Shown here one piece after another: positions 15,875 to 25,840 of a DNA stretch of 64,000 nucleotides. The stretch comes from an uncultured Thiodictyon sp. (GTDB lineage: Bacteria > Pseudomonadota > Gammaproteobacteria > Chromatiales > Chromatiaceae). The stretch's first letter is position 1; every line of letters starts with the position of its first letter. Below the pieces are notes generated by a model. The model saw only the letters and a program-made list of their open reading frames with translations. It had not been told where the DNA came from and made no database searches. Where the stretch lies: the NCBI RefSeq assembly GCF_903946935.1, contig NZ_CAJAXH010000008.1, positions 1 to 64,000 on the forward strand, given 5' to 3'. The translations under genes were made by a program, and so were the position numbers.

Positions 15875-16447
15875 TGATCGAAACTCCGGTTGCATCGCGA
15901 TGGGATAGACTACGTGATTATTCTCGCTGCATCCCGTCCTGCCAGTTCCCAACTTCCAGTTGGGCACGCGGTCCGCAAAGCTTTGCTGCGCGTAACACAG
16001 GACGCTGGAGCGTCGGAGGACGGCGAACGGTATTTAGCACGTCGTGGCCCCGTGCGGCAAGTCAGCGGATCACCGTCGCAACCGAAAAGGCAGGGTGCGA
16101 GACAGCGGCGCGTTGCGGGCGTCGTTGGCGGACGATTCCTGATTGACCCGCTCCAACACCCCATCGAAGCGCCCCCATCCTGACTGTCCCACAGACGGTC
16201 GAGGTCACCGAGCAGGTCCGCGGCCACGGTCGGTTCGGCGTTCCCTGGTTTTCGAGAATCCCGCCAGGATCCGCCGCGCCCCGCTGACTCCAGAACAGGC
16301 TGCGCCGGAGTCCGACGGGTACGCGCCCCGCTCAGCCACTCGTCCGAGTAGGCACCCCGGCGCTGCTGATGGATAATCCACGCACGCCGGCCCCCGCGCG
16401 GCGTCGATGCCTCCCCGATCCCTGGCGATTGTCAGTAGGTACCCCCG
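15875..16447. other. Gene-free interval between two modules
   Basis: No convincing coding sequence is seen on either strand in these 570 bp. It must hold the promoter of the leftward DUF433-DUF5615 pair and of the rightward TIR operon. aggtacc before 16448 can serve as ribosome binding site for the TIR gene. Confidence 0.4.
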
Positions 16448-16831
16448 ATGGTCAATGTGTTTCTCTGCCACCGCAAGGCCGACGCCGCGCTCGTCGAGCG
16501 CCTTGCCATCGAACTGCGCGGCGCGGGCCATCAGGTCTGGCTCGACGACTGGCGGATCGGCGTTGGGGATTCCATCGTCGCCGAGATCGACAAGGGCCTG
16601 CCCAGCTCCCATTACCTGGTGACCTGCTATTCGGCCGACGGGCCGTCGGACTGGACCGACCGCGAATGGCAGTCCACGCTGCACCGCCAACTCGCTGGGC
16701 ATCCGGTCAAGATCCTGCCCGCACGCATCAGTGGCGGCGTGCGGCCCGCGATCCTCGCGGACATCGCCTATGCGGACCTGGTCGCCGACTGGAATAAGGG
16801 CGTTACCGACCTGCTGCGGGCCATCCGATGA
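16448..16831 (+). CDS. Stand-alone TIR-domain protein
   Basis: A 127-residue protein that is entirely one TIR domain: VNVFLCHRKADAALVERLA (strand A), VWLDDWRIGVGDS (BB-loop region) and WTDREWQSTL with the Glu expected of NAD+-cleaving TIR domains. It has no other domain. Its stop overlaps the ATG of the next gene by 4 bp, so it is co-translated with the TIR-like-NACHT protein. The obvious reading is an effector (TIR) controlled by a sensor ATPase (NACHT), but enzyme activity is not shown by sequence alone. Confidence 0.75.
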   Translation: MVNVFLCHRKADAALVERLAIELRGAGHQVWLDDWRIGVGDSIVAEIDKGLPSSHYLVTCYSADGPSDWTDREWQSTLHRQLAGHPVKILPARISGGVRPAILADIAYADLVADWNKGVTDLLRAIR

Positions 16832-19384
16832 CGATCAAGGTACTGATTGCGCACGCCGAGGGCGAAGAGGCCGAGGCGGATCGGCTCGCCGGGCCAATCC
16901 GCGCCGCTGGCTACGAGGTTGCGCACGCGGGCACGGTCATGGTCGGCGAATCGGTGGTTGCCGAGGCCAGCCGGCTGCTGGCCGAGGGCTCGCCGGTGGT
17001 GCTGTGCGGCACCATCAACGCGATCGGCACCGGATGGGCGCCCCAGGTGGTGCAGGCCGCCCGCGCCCGTCCGGGCGTGCGGGTCTTCGTCGTGCAGATG
17101 GAAGAGAAAGCCAACACCGGTTCGCTCGATTTCGGCGAGAAAGTCGCCCGCTACTGGCAAGACCCAACCAAGGCCCCGGCGGACTTGGTCGCGGCATTGC
17201 GCAAGCAGTACCCGCCCGACATCGACACGCGCGAGTTGGAATTGCGTCGGCTCTACGTCGCGCTACGCATGCACCTGGAGGTCCGCGCCGGTGACGAGCC
17301 GGACGACGCGACCCTCAAGGAGCTGGAACGCCGCCGGGTCCCGGCCTGGGGCGATCATCGGCGTCACCACGGCGATAAGGACCGCGTGTCCGTCGGCGAG
17401 CGCCTCGGCGCGGTGCGCCGGCTGGTGGTGCTCGGCGGCCCCGGCGCTGGCAAGAGCACGCTGCTGCGCTGGCTCGCGACCTCGTACCTGCTGCGGCTGC
17501 AACAAGCCCCGGACTGGGCCAACCTGCCGGACATCGCGACCCTGCCCGACGAGGACTGGCTGCCGATCCTGATCCGCTGCCGCGACCTGCCGCCGGAGGC
17601 CGATACGCTGGACGCGATGCTGCTGCACAGCCTACGCCGCGGCGAGATTGCCGCGGAGCACTGCGAGCCGCTGCGCCAATTGCTGCGGGGCAAGCTCACC
17701 CGCGATGAGGCCCTGTTGCTCGTGGACGGGCTCGACGAGATTACCGACCCCGGCGTCCGCGCGCGCTTTGCCGGTCACCTGGAGACGATCCACCGCGCCT
17801 ATGACCGGGCAGCCATGGTCGTCACGTCGCGCATCGTCGGCTACCGGGAGGTGGGCCATCGGATCAGGAGCGGCTTCGAGCACCTGACCGTCGCCGACCT
17901 GTCCGATCAGGACAAGGACAACTTTGCGCGACGCTGGTGCGGGCTGACCGAACGCGCCGAGCGCCGCGACGCCGCTGCGGCCGAACTGATCCGCGACATC
18001 CATGCCAGCGACCGCATTGAGCGCCTGACCGGCAACCCGATGCTGCTGACCACGACGGCCCTGATCAAGCGCAAGATCGGGCGCTTGCCGCAGCGGCGGG
18101 TGGACCTGTACGAGAAGGCCGTCGAGGTGCTGCTGAACTGGCGAAGCCTGGTGGATGCCCCGTTGGACCCACGCGAGGCCCCGCCGCAACTCGAATACCT
18201 GGCCCATGCCATGTACGCGGACGGCGTACAGCAGGTCCGCGAGGACCAGGCCCTGGACGTGCTGCGGCGCGTGCGCGCGAACTTCCCGCAGATCCACGCG
18301 CTTGGGCAGCACGGCCCCGAAGAGTTCCTCGACCTGTTGGAGCGCCGCACCGGACTGCTGGTCCAGAGCGGCCACACCCGCCATCAGGGGCACAGCGTGC
18401 CGGTCTACGAGTTCCGCCATCTGACGTTTCAGGAGTATCTGGCCGGCATCGCGCTGGTGCAGGGGCATTACCGGGAGCGGGACCATTATAAGGACATGGC
18501 CGAAGCGCTGGCGCTGCTCGCGGGGCACGTGGGCGAGCGCTACAGCCCCGATGACCCGTACAAACGGGAATTCGCCGTCGTGGAGAACTGGCGTGAGGCG
18601 CTGCGCCTATGCATCGCGGCCTGCGGCGATGACGAGGTGGACGCCGCGCTGCTCGCAATCCTAAGCCCGTTGCCCGGTGAGACGTTCACTGCGCGCCCCC
18701 GCGCGATCATGGCCGCCCTCTGCCTTGCCGACGAGCCGAACGTCAGCAATGGGATGGCGGAGGAGACATGCCGCGCATTCGTTGCGTCGATCGAAAAAAA
18801 AAGCGATGGTTGGGGATCTGCGCCCTTGAGCCTGGACGCTGCGGCGATGGAATTGGGCCGATCACGTTGGTCGACCACCCTCAGCGACTATGAGGATAGC
18901 GGTTGGAGACCGGACTGTGAGCAGCTAGCTCGGCTTATCGCCGCAGTCATGAGTCCGGATTGTGAAAGCGAAACGCTGTACTGGCTGGCGCATATTTTCG
19001 GCTACGCTAAGACAGGTCAGGCTGTCGTCCATTTGCTGACGCGCTTGCCCGCGAGCCCGCCCCGAACTCAAGCGGCCATTTTGGATGCTTTGGGCGCCAT
19101 AGGCGAGCAGCGGGGACTCAACGCGTTACAGGACTATCTGGACAGCGACGATAGGTTTCTACGGATCGCCGCGTTGGATGGCCTCGCTAAGAGCTGCGAA
19201 GACGAGATCGACCGCAAACTGCTTTCGCACGGCCGTATTGGCGTAAATCCGCTGCTTGATCCGCGCTCGCCGATCCGCGCGCGGGAGATCGAGATCGCGG
19301 CCGAGCGCCTCGAACGGCCCCCCGCAAGAAATCCGCGCACGCTACGAGCGCCTCGCCAGGCAGTTCGGCCTCCTGCTGGACTGA
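16828..19384 (+). CDS. TIR-like-NACHT-HEAT NTPase, 3' end frameshifted
   Basis: An immune-type NTPase. Residues 1-130 resemble a second TIR-like fold (IKVLIAHAEGEEAEADRLA; GESVVAEASRLL). The NACHT domain follows, with Walker A VVLGGPGAGKSTLLRWLA (about 200-217) and Walker B ALLLVDGLDEITDP (about 295-308), then a winged-helix part (FEFRHLTFQEYL-like EFRHLTFQEYLAG) and HEAT-like repeats to the end. The frame from the ATG stays open to 19719, 257 bp into the next gene, but after the C6 run at 19318-19323 the alternative frame reads QEIRARYERLARQFGLLLD and stops at 19384, a natural C-terminus. One extra C therefore seems to have extended the protein artificially. It is coupled to the upstream TIR gene. 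Confidence 0.75.
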
Positions 19385-19462
19385 TCGGCCTCCCGAGCGC
19401 TGGTTTGTACATCATCGGCAGCGGCGGGTGCGCCGCGCCCCAGACGACTGAAGGAGCCACAC

Positions 19463-21250
19463 GTGGCGTCAGCAAAAGAGATCGAAAGCCGTCCCGACCA
19501 TCGTCTGAGCGTGGAAGAGGTCCTGGACGACCTGGTGGCAGACGGCCTGATCACGGCCCCGGCCGCCCAGACCCTGCTATTCAGCGTCACCGCCAAGGAC
19601 CGGGCGGATCGCCATGCGCTGGAGGTGGTGGCCGACGCCAAGCTCCATCATACCAACTCCAAGCGCATCATCACCTTGGAGGAGCTGACCCTGTGGCTCG
19701 CCAAGCGCACCGGGCTTGAGTACCTGCGCATCGACCCGCTGAAAATCGACGCCCCCAACGTGGGCGACCTGGTCACCGCCTCCTATGCCACCTGGAACCG
19801 CATCCTGCCGGTGTCGATCAGCCCGCAGCGAGTGGTGTTTGCCACCTCCGAGCCCTATCTCACCGGCTGGATCGAGGAGCTCGGCGGGATCATCAAGCGC
19901 GAGATCGGCCGGGTGCTGGCCAACCCGCGCGACATCGAGCGCTACCGTAAGGAGTTCTTCGGTGTATCCAAGTCGGTCAAGGGGGCGAACGCCGCCGATG
20001 GGAACAAGCGCTTTGTCGGCCTCGGCAACCTCGAGGCCCTGGTGGAACTGGGCAAGTCCGGGCAGCTCGACGCCAACGACAGCCACATCGTACACATCGT
20101 CGACTGGCTGCTCCAGTACGCCTTCGACCAGCGGGCCAGCGACATCCATCTGGAGCCGCGGCGCGAGGTCGGCAACATCCGCTTCCGTATCGATGGGGTT
20201 ATGCACGCGGTCTACCAGGTGCCGGCCCTGGTGATGACCGCGGTCACCAGCCGCATCAAGATCCTGGGGCGCATGGACGTGGCCGAGAAACGCCGCCCGC
20301 AGGACGGCCGCATCAAGACCCGCTCCGAGGACGGCAAGGAGCTGGAACTGCGCCTCTCCACCATGCCCACCGCCTTCGGCGAAAAGCTGGTGATGCGCAT
20401 CTTCAACCCGGACGTCCTGCTGCGTAAGTTCACCGACCTGGGATTCGGCGAAGAGGACTCCAAGCGCTGGCAGGCCATGGTCAGCCGCCCGCACGGCATC
20501 ATCCTGGTGACCGGCCCGACCGGCTCGGGCAAGACCACCACCCTGTATTCCACCCTCAAGACCCTGTCCACCCCGCAGGTCAATGTGTGTACTGTGGAGG
20601 AACCCATCGAGATGGTGGAGCCCGCCTTCAACCAGATGCAGGTGCAGCACAACATCGGCCTGGACTTCGCCAGCGGCATCCGCACCCTGATGCGTCAGGA
20701 CCCGGACATCATCATGGTCGGCGAGGTCCGCGACCGGGAGACCGCGGAGATGGCGGTGCAGGCATCGCTCACCGGGCACCTGGTCCTGTCCACCCTGCAC
20801 ACCACCGACGCCCCGTCCGCCATCACCCGGCTCTTGGACATCGGCGTGCCCCATTACCTGCTCAAGGCGACCATTGTCGGCGTGGTCGCGCAGCGTCTGG
20901 TCCGCACCCTCTGCCCTCACTGCAAACAAGAGGCCCCCACCGATTTGGACCTCTGGGAATCGCTGGTCAGTCCCTGGAAGCTCAACGCCCCGCCCAACCT
21001 GTGGCACCCCAAGGGGTGCCTGGAGTGCCGCAATACCGGCTATTTCGGACGCATCGGGCTCTATGAGATCCTCACCCTCGATGCCGAGATCCGCGACCTC
21101 ATCACCGCCACCTTCGACGAGACCCCGTTGCGCCGGCTCGCCTACCAGAAGGGCCTGCGCCCCCTGCGCATCAGCGGCGCCTTCAAGGCCGCCCGCGGGG
21201 TGACCAGCATGGAGGAGGTGCTCAAGGTCGCGCCGATCCGGGCGGATTGA
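19463..21250 (+). CDS. GspE/PulE/PilB-family secretion ATPase (orphan)
   Basis: A 595-residue hexameric ATPase of the type II secretion/type IV pilus assembly family. N-terminal GspE domain (about 30-150), then the ATPase with TGPTGSGKTTTLYST (Walker A), CTVEEPIE (Asp box), DIIMVGEVRDRETAEMA (Walker B) and TLHTTDAPSA (His box). A zinc-binding tetracysteine CPHC...CLEC is present near the C-terminus. It starts at GTG 19463. No other T2SS or pilus genes are near, so its partner machine is elsewhere in the genome. Residues are intact, so it is probably active. Confidence 0.88.
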   Translation: MASAKEIESRPDHRLSVEEVLDDLVADGLITAPAAQTLLFSVTAKDRADRHALEVVADAKLHHTNSKRIITLEELTLWLAKRTGLEYLRIDPLKIDAPNVGDLVTASYATWNRILPVSISPQRVVFATSEPYLTGWIEELGGIIKREIGRVLANPRDIERYRKEFFGVSKSVKGANAADGNKRFVGLGNLEALVELGKSGQLDANDSHIVHIVDWLLQYAFDQRASDIHLEPRREVGNIRFRIDGVMHAVYQVPALVMTAVTSRIKILGRMDVAEKRRPQDGRIKTRSEDGKELELRLSTMPTAFGEKLVMRIFNPDVLLRKFTDLGFGEEDSKRWQAMVSRPHGIILVTGPTGSGKTTTLYSTLKTLSTPQVNVCTVEEPIEMVEPAFNQMQVQHNIGLDFASGIRTLMRQDPDIIMVGEVRDRETAEMAVQASLTGHLVLSTLHTTDAPSAITRLLDIGVPHYLLKATIVGVVAQRLVRTLCPHCKQEAPTDLDLWESLVSPWKLNAPPNLWHPKGCLECRNTGYFGRIGLYEILTLDAEIRDLITATFDETPLRRLAYQKGLRPLRISGAFKAARGVTSMEEVLKVAPIRAD

Positions 21251-21363
21251 CAAGCGAAATTCCTTGGCTCGATCATGATTCGGAGAAAGGACCCTGTGGA
21301 TCTCAAGCCCGTCGACCCGGCGGGCCTTGATCATAACTCCGGCCTGCGGCGATCGGTTCGCTG

Positions 21364-21416
21364 CGCGGACCAACGGCCTCGCCGTCAGCGCGGCGGCCAG
21401 GATTACGACCGAGGCC
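21364..21416 (+). repeat. 53-bp dispersed repeat, copy 1
   Basis: Begins gcggaccaacggcctcgcc and ends acgaccgaggcc. A near-identical copy lies at 29510-29561, and a more diverged copy in reverse orientation at 39342-39393. Here it sits between the orphan ATPase and hsdR. Confidence 0.65.
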
Positions 21417-21497
21417 ACCCCGCGATGCCGCTGCCCTTGGGGTCAGACTTGGGCTAAACTTCCCGCGCTCATCGACCACCTAGGACAGGAACGCCCC

Positions 21498-24281
21498 GTG
21501 CCCACCCCCGAAGAACTCGCGCGCCAAGAAATCGACCGCCAGTTGGAAGCCGCCGGCTGGCAGGTTCAGGATTTCAAGACCATGCACATCCATGCCGCCG
21601 CGGGTGTGGCGATTCGGGAATTTGAGCTCAAGGCGGGTACCGTCGACTACCTGCTGTATGCCGGCGGTCAAGCCATCGGCGTGGTCGAGGCCAAACCCAA
21701 GGGTCATACGCTGACCGGGGTGGAGTTCCAATCATCGAAATACACCTTTGGCTTGCCGGACCAGGTCCCGGTCTGGCATCGCCCCTTACCCTTCGCCTAT
21801 GAAAGCACGGGGGCCGTGACTCAATTCACCAATGCGCTCGACCCCGAGCCCTGCAGCCGGGAGGCATTCACCTTCCATCGCCCCGAAGAATTGTTGCGTC
21901 TGGTCCAGTTGGACACCCAATTGCGCGGACGGCTGCAACAGTTGCCGCCGCTGGACACCGAAGGGCTGTGGGCGGTGCAGACGACGGCCATTACCAACGT
22001 GGAACACTCACTGGCCCACCAGCGCCTGCGCGCACTGGTCCAGATGGCGACCGGATCGGGCAAGACCTATACCACCGTCTCGCTGTGCTACCGACTGATC
22101 AAGTTTGCCAAGGCCAGGCGCATCCTGTTCCTGGTGGACCGCAACAACCTCGGCCGGCAGGCCTTCAACGAATTCCAGCAGTATCAAAGCATCGCCACCA
22201 ACTACAGCTTCACCGAGGAATACCCGGTGCAGCGACTGACCAAGAATACCATCGACCCGGCCGCCAAGGTGGTCATCACCACCATTCAGCGGCTCTATTC
22301 CATACTGCGGGGCGAGCCGGAGTATCGGGAAGAGAACGAGGAGGAATCGCTCTTTGAATCGGCCAGCCCGCTGGGGCACGAGGCCCTGCCGGTGGTCTAC
22401 AACCCGCTGATCCCGATTGAGACCTTCGACTTCATCGTCATCGACGAATGCCACCGCTCCATTTATAACCTGTGGCGGCAGGTCCTGGAATATTTCGATG
22501 CCTTTCTGATCGGCTTGACGGCCACGCCCTCGCCCCAGACCATCGGCTTTTTCCACGGCAATGTGGTGCAGGATTACTCCCATCAGCGGGCCGTGGCCGA
22601 CGGTGTCAATGTCGGCTATGACGTCTATCGCATCGCCACCCGGATCACCGCGGCCGGCGCCACGCTGGCCAGTCAACCCGGCTTTTTCGTTCCGCACCGC
22701 GACCGCCGGACCCTGAAACGGCGCATGGCGGAACTGGATGGCGACCTCACCTATACCGCCAACCAATTGAATGTGGACGTGGTGTCCATGCCGCAACTGC
22801 GCCTGATCGTGCAGACCTTCCGCGACCGGCTGTTCACCGAGATATTCCCCGGCCGCATCGACGTACCCAAGACCCTGGTCTTTGCTCGCAATGACCTGCA
22901 CGCCGAGGATATCGTGAAGGTCATCCGCGCTGAATTCGGCAAGGGCAACGACTTTTGCGTCAAGATCACCTCCAAGACGACCGGCGAGAAACCTGAGACC
23001 CTGCTGCAACGGTTTCGCAACAGCTACCTGCCCCGGATCGCCGTCACCGTCGACATGATCGCCACCGGCACCGATGTCAAGGCCATCGAGTGTCTGCTGT
23101 TCCTGCGCAACGTCAATTCGGCCTCCTATTTCGAGCAGATGAAGGGCCGGGGCGTGCGCATCATCGACCACGACAGCCTGCGTGCCGTGTCCGGCTACCA
23201 GACCCCATCCAAGACCCGTTTTGTCATCGTCGATGCCGTGGGCGTCTGCGCGCGGGACAAGACCCAATCCAAACCGCTGGACCGCAAGCCATCGGTCAGT
23301 TTTGACAAGGTGTTGTCACTGGTCGCCCAGGGTGTCGTCCATCCCGACCTGGTGTCCACCCTGGCGGCGCGATTGGCGCGGCTGGCCCTGGAGATGAACA
23401 CGGAGCAGGCGGCCGAAGTCCGGGCCACCGCCGGCCAACCCATCGAGGGGCTGACGACTGGACTGCTGGAATCGCTCGACCCCGACCTGAACGAGGCGCG
23501 GGCCAGGGTCATGTTCAAACTGCCACCGGACACCGAACCAACCGAACAGCAATTGGACGCCGCCGAGCGCGCGGCCATGGGCGCGGCCCTGCGGCCGTTT
23601 TGCGATCCGGCGCTGCGCGAGCTATTGCTCAGGATCAAGCGTAGCCTGGAGCAGGTCATCGACGAGGTCAACGAGGACGAGTTGCTGACCGCCGGATTCG
23701 ACTCGGCGGCACGGGACAAGGCGCAAGCGGTCATGGGCGAACTGCGCGCCTTTTGCGAGGCGCATCGTGACGACATCGAGGCATTGCAACTGCTGTATCG
23801 TAAACCGCACCGGGCCGGGCTGCGCTACCGGCAAATCAAGGAACTGGCCAAGCAATTGAACCGCGCACCCTTCCATATCGATCCGGCCAAACCGGACAGC
23901 GTGTTGCAGCTTTGGCGCACACAGCGGCAGGCCGAACCTGAGCAGACCCAGGGCGAGCCCAGGGGGCTGGTGGACCTCATTGCACTGGTGCGCCATGCAC
24001 TGCACCCGCAGGAGCCGGTGATCCCGCTACAAACCGAAATCGAGGCGCGTTACCTGGACTGGCTGAACGATCAGGCGACGCGCGGCATCACCTTTAGCCC
24101 GGAACAACGTGAATGGCTGGACATGATCAAGAACCATGTGGCGACGAGCCTGGCCATCGATCGGGAGGATTTTCAGGAGACGCCCTTTATCCAGCGCGGC
24201 GGGCTGGGGAAGGTGTATCAGTTGTTTGGCGATAAGCTGGAGATGGTCTTGGATGAGTTGAATGAGAGGTTGGCGGCGTGA
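21498..24281 (+). CDS. hsdR: Type I restriction enzyme, R subunit (HsdR)
   Basis: A 927-residue motor/nuclease subunit that translocates DNA and cuts it when the HsdMS methylation pattern is absent. N-terminal nuclease: Asp in GTVDYLLYAGG and VVEAKPKG (ExK), residues about 48-68. Helicase: QMATGSGKTYTTVS (motif I, about 180-193), FIVIDECHRSIYN (DECH, about 311-323), then ARNDLHAEDIVK, ATGTDVKAIECLL and QMKGRGVRI (C-terminal RecA motifs). The GTG start at 21498 is preceded by aggacagga; an in-frame extension upstream comes from the dispersed repeat and is unlikely to be coding. The stop overlaps hsdS (gtga). Confidence 0.92.
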   Translation: MPTPEELARQEIDRQLEAAGWQVQDFKTMHIHAAAGVAIREFELKAGTVDYLLYAGGQAIGVVEAKPKGHTLTGVEFQSSKYTFGLPDQVPVWHRPLPFAYESTGAVTQFTNALDPEPCSREAFTFHRPEELLRLVQLDTQLRGRLQQLPPLDTEGLWAVQTTAITNVEHSLAHQRLRALVQMATGSGKTYTTVSLCYRLIKFAKARRILFLVDRNNLGRQAFNEFQQYQSIATNYSFTEEYPVQRLTKNTIDPAAKVVITTIQRLYSILRGEPEYREENEEESLFESASPLGHEALPVVYNPLIPIETFDFIVIDECHRSIYNLWRQVLEYFDAFLIGLTATPSPQTIGFFHGNVVQDYSHQRAVADGVNVGYDVYRIATRITAAGATLASQPGFFVPHRDRRTLKRRMAELDGDLTYTANQLNVDVVSMPQLRLIVQTFRDRLFTEIFPGRIDVPKTLVFARNDLHAEDIVKVIRAEFGKGNDFCVKITSKTTGEKPETLLQRFRNSYLPRIAVTVDMIATGTDVKAIECLLFLRNVNSASYFEQMKGRGVRIIDHDSLRAVSGYQTPSKTRFVIVDAVGVCARDKTQSKPLDRKPSVSFDKVLSLVAQGVVHPDLVSTLAARLARLALEMNTEQAAEVRATAGQPIEGLTTGLLESLDPDLNEARARVMFKLPPDTEPTEQQLDAAERAAMGAALRPFCDPALRELLLRIKRSLEQVIDEVNEDELLTAGFDSAARDKAQAVMGELRAFCEAHRDDIEALQLLYRKPHRAGLRYRQIKELAKQLNRAPFHIDPAKPDSVLQLWRTQRQAEPEQTQGEPRGLVDLIALVRHALHPQEPVIPLQTEIEARYLDWLNDQATRGITFSPEQREWLDMIKNHVATSLAIDREDFQETPFIQRGGLGKVYQLFGDKLEMVLDELNERLAA

Positions 24282-25840
24282 CTATTAGCCGATGGAAAAC
24301 GCCTGAGACTTGGGTATGGAGTCGCATGGGTGAGGTGAGCAGGATTGTCAGTGGCGGGACTCCGCGCACTGATGAGATTGATAACTACAGAGACGGTGAT
24401 ATCCCATGGATTACGCCCGCCGATTTGTCTGGCTATAATGAGAAATATATTTCCCGGGGAAGACGTAACATTACTGAAAAGGGAATGTTAGCGTCATCGG
24501 CAGTCCTTATGCCGGCTGGCTCCGTGTTATTTAGCTCTCGCGCGCCGATTGGTTACGTTGCAATAGCACAGAACGACTTAACAACCAATCAGGGCTTCAA
24601 GAGCTTTGTTTTGCAAAAGGAATTAGAGCCTCACTTCTTATATTACTACCTCAAGTTTGCGAAGGCATTAGCCTTAGAACTAGCTAGCGGCACAACGTTC
24701 CAAGAAATCTCTGGTCGATCGGTGGCTTTGCTCCCAATTGTTATTCCGCCACACCAGGAACAACTGCGAGTCATCGCCAAGATCGAGGAAATATTCTCCG
24801 ACCTAGATGCCGGAATCGTCGCACTGGAACGGGCAAGAGCGAATGTTAAGCGTTACCGTGCCTCAGTACTCAAGGCCGCCGTTGAAGGCAGGCTGACGGC
24901 GGAATGGCGAAAGAGCAATCCTCCGACCGAAACCGGCGCGGAATTGTTGGCCCGCATCCTCAAAGAACGTGAAAAACAGAGCGCTAACCAACAAGTTAAT
25001 AATACCTCCAGACCGAGAAAAGAATCGATAGCCTGTCGGGACAAATGTTTGCCGCCGCTTGATGCCGACACGAACCGACTTCCAGGATTGCCTGACGGCT
25101 GGTGTTGGGCGAGAGTCGCGATTGTGGGTGACGTGATAGGTGGACTTACGAAGAACCCGAAGCGGGCGGCCCTGCCGAAGAAGCTGCCGTATCTTAGAGT
25201 TGCAAATGTCTACGCTAATGAGCTTCGCCTTGAAGAAATCGAAGAGATCGGGGTAGAAGACGAGGAACTTGAGAGGCTGCTGCTGAATGAAGGAGATTTA
25301 TTGATTGTCGAGGGCAACGGAAGCCCAGATCAGATCGGGCGGGTCGCCGTTTGGGATGGCTCTATTACGCCATGCGTCCATCAAAATCATTTGATCAAGG
25401 TGCGGATGAAATTCGGGTGTACACCGAGATGGGGTCTTAACTGGTTCTTGTCTCTGGATGGAAGACGCCATATTCGGAATATTGCAAGTTCCACTTCTGG
25501 CTTATACACACTAAGCGTCGGAAAGGTTCGCTCACTCCCAATACCGCTACCCCCCATTGCAGAACAAACTGAAATCACGAACGAAATCGAGAGCCGCCTC
25601 TCCATCGCCGACGCCACCGAAAAGACCATCGACAGCGCACTCAAGCGCGCCGCCCGTCTGCGCCAAGCCATCCTGAAACGCGCATTTGAAGGCCGCCTGG
25701 TGCCGCAAGACCCCAACGACGAGCCGGCCAGCGCGCTGCTGGAACGCATCCGCGCCGAGCGGGCCAAACAGAAACCCGCGGTGTCCAAACGCACCCGCAA
25801 GACCGAACCCACTGAACCCACTGATGCCCATGGAAACTGA
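24278..25840 (+). CDS. hsdS: Type I restriction specificity subunit (HsdS)
   Basis: A 520-residue specificity protein with two target recognition domains. TRD1 is about residues 1-150 (SGGTPRTDEIDNYRDGDIPWITPADL), followed by the first conserved helix (QEQLRVIAKIEEIFSDLDAGI). TRD2 is about 265-430 (LPYLRVANVY, GDLLIVEGNGSPDQIGR), followed by the second helix (EQTEITNEIESRLSIADA). The TRD-coding DNA is clearly more AT-rich than the flanking genes, as expected for exchanged specificity modules. It starts at GTG overlapping the hsdR stop. The recognition site cannot be deduced. Confidence 0.92.
   Translation: MTISRWKTPETWVWSRMGEVSRIVSGGTPRTDEIDNYRDGDIPWITPADLSGYNEKYISRGRRNITEKGMLASSAVLMPAGSVLFSSRAPIGYVAIAQNDLTTNQGFKSFVLQKELEPHFLYYYLKFAKALALELASGTTFQEISGRSVALLPIVIPPHQEQLRVIAKIEEIFSDLDAGIVALERARANVKRYRASVLKAAVEGRLTAEWRKSNPPTETGAELLARILKEREKQSANQQVNNTSRPRKESIACRDKCLPPLDADTNRLPGLPDGWCWARVAIVGDVIGGLTKNPKRAALPKKLPYLRVANVYANELRLEEIEEIGVEDEELERLLLNEGDLLIVEGNGSPDQIGRVAVWDGSITPCVHQNHLIKVRMKFGCTPRWGLNWFLSLDGRRHIRNIASSTSGLYTLSVGKVRSLPIPLPPIAEQTEITNEIESRLSIADATEKTIDSALKRAARLRQAILKRAFEGRLVPQDPNDEPASALLERIRAERAKQKPAVSKRTRKTEPTEPTDAHGN

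Noticed and set aside
19577-21418. A 613-codon antisense frame over the secretion ATPase gene
   Set aside because: The sense strand encodes an intact ATPase; the antisense product is low-complexity.
21327-21497. An N-terminal extension of HsdR beginning 57 codons upstream
   Set aside because: It is encoded by the 53-bp dispersed repeat and flanking DNA, lacks similarity to HsdR, and the GTG at 21498 has a good ribosome binding site.
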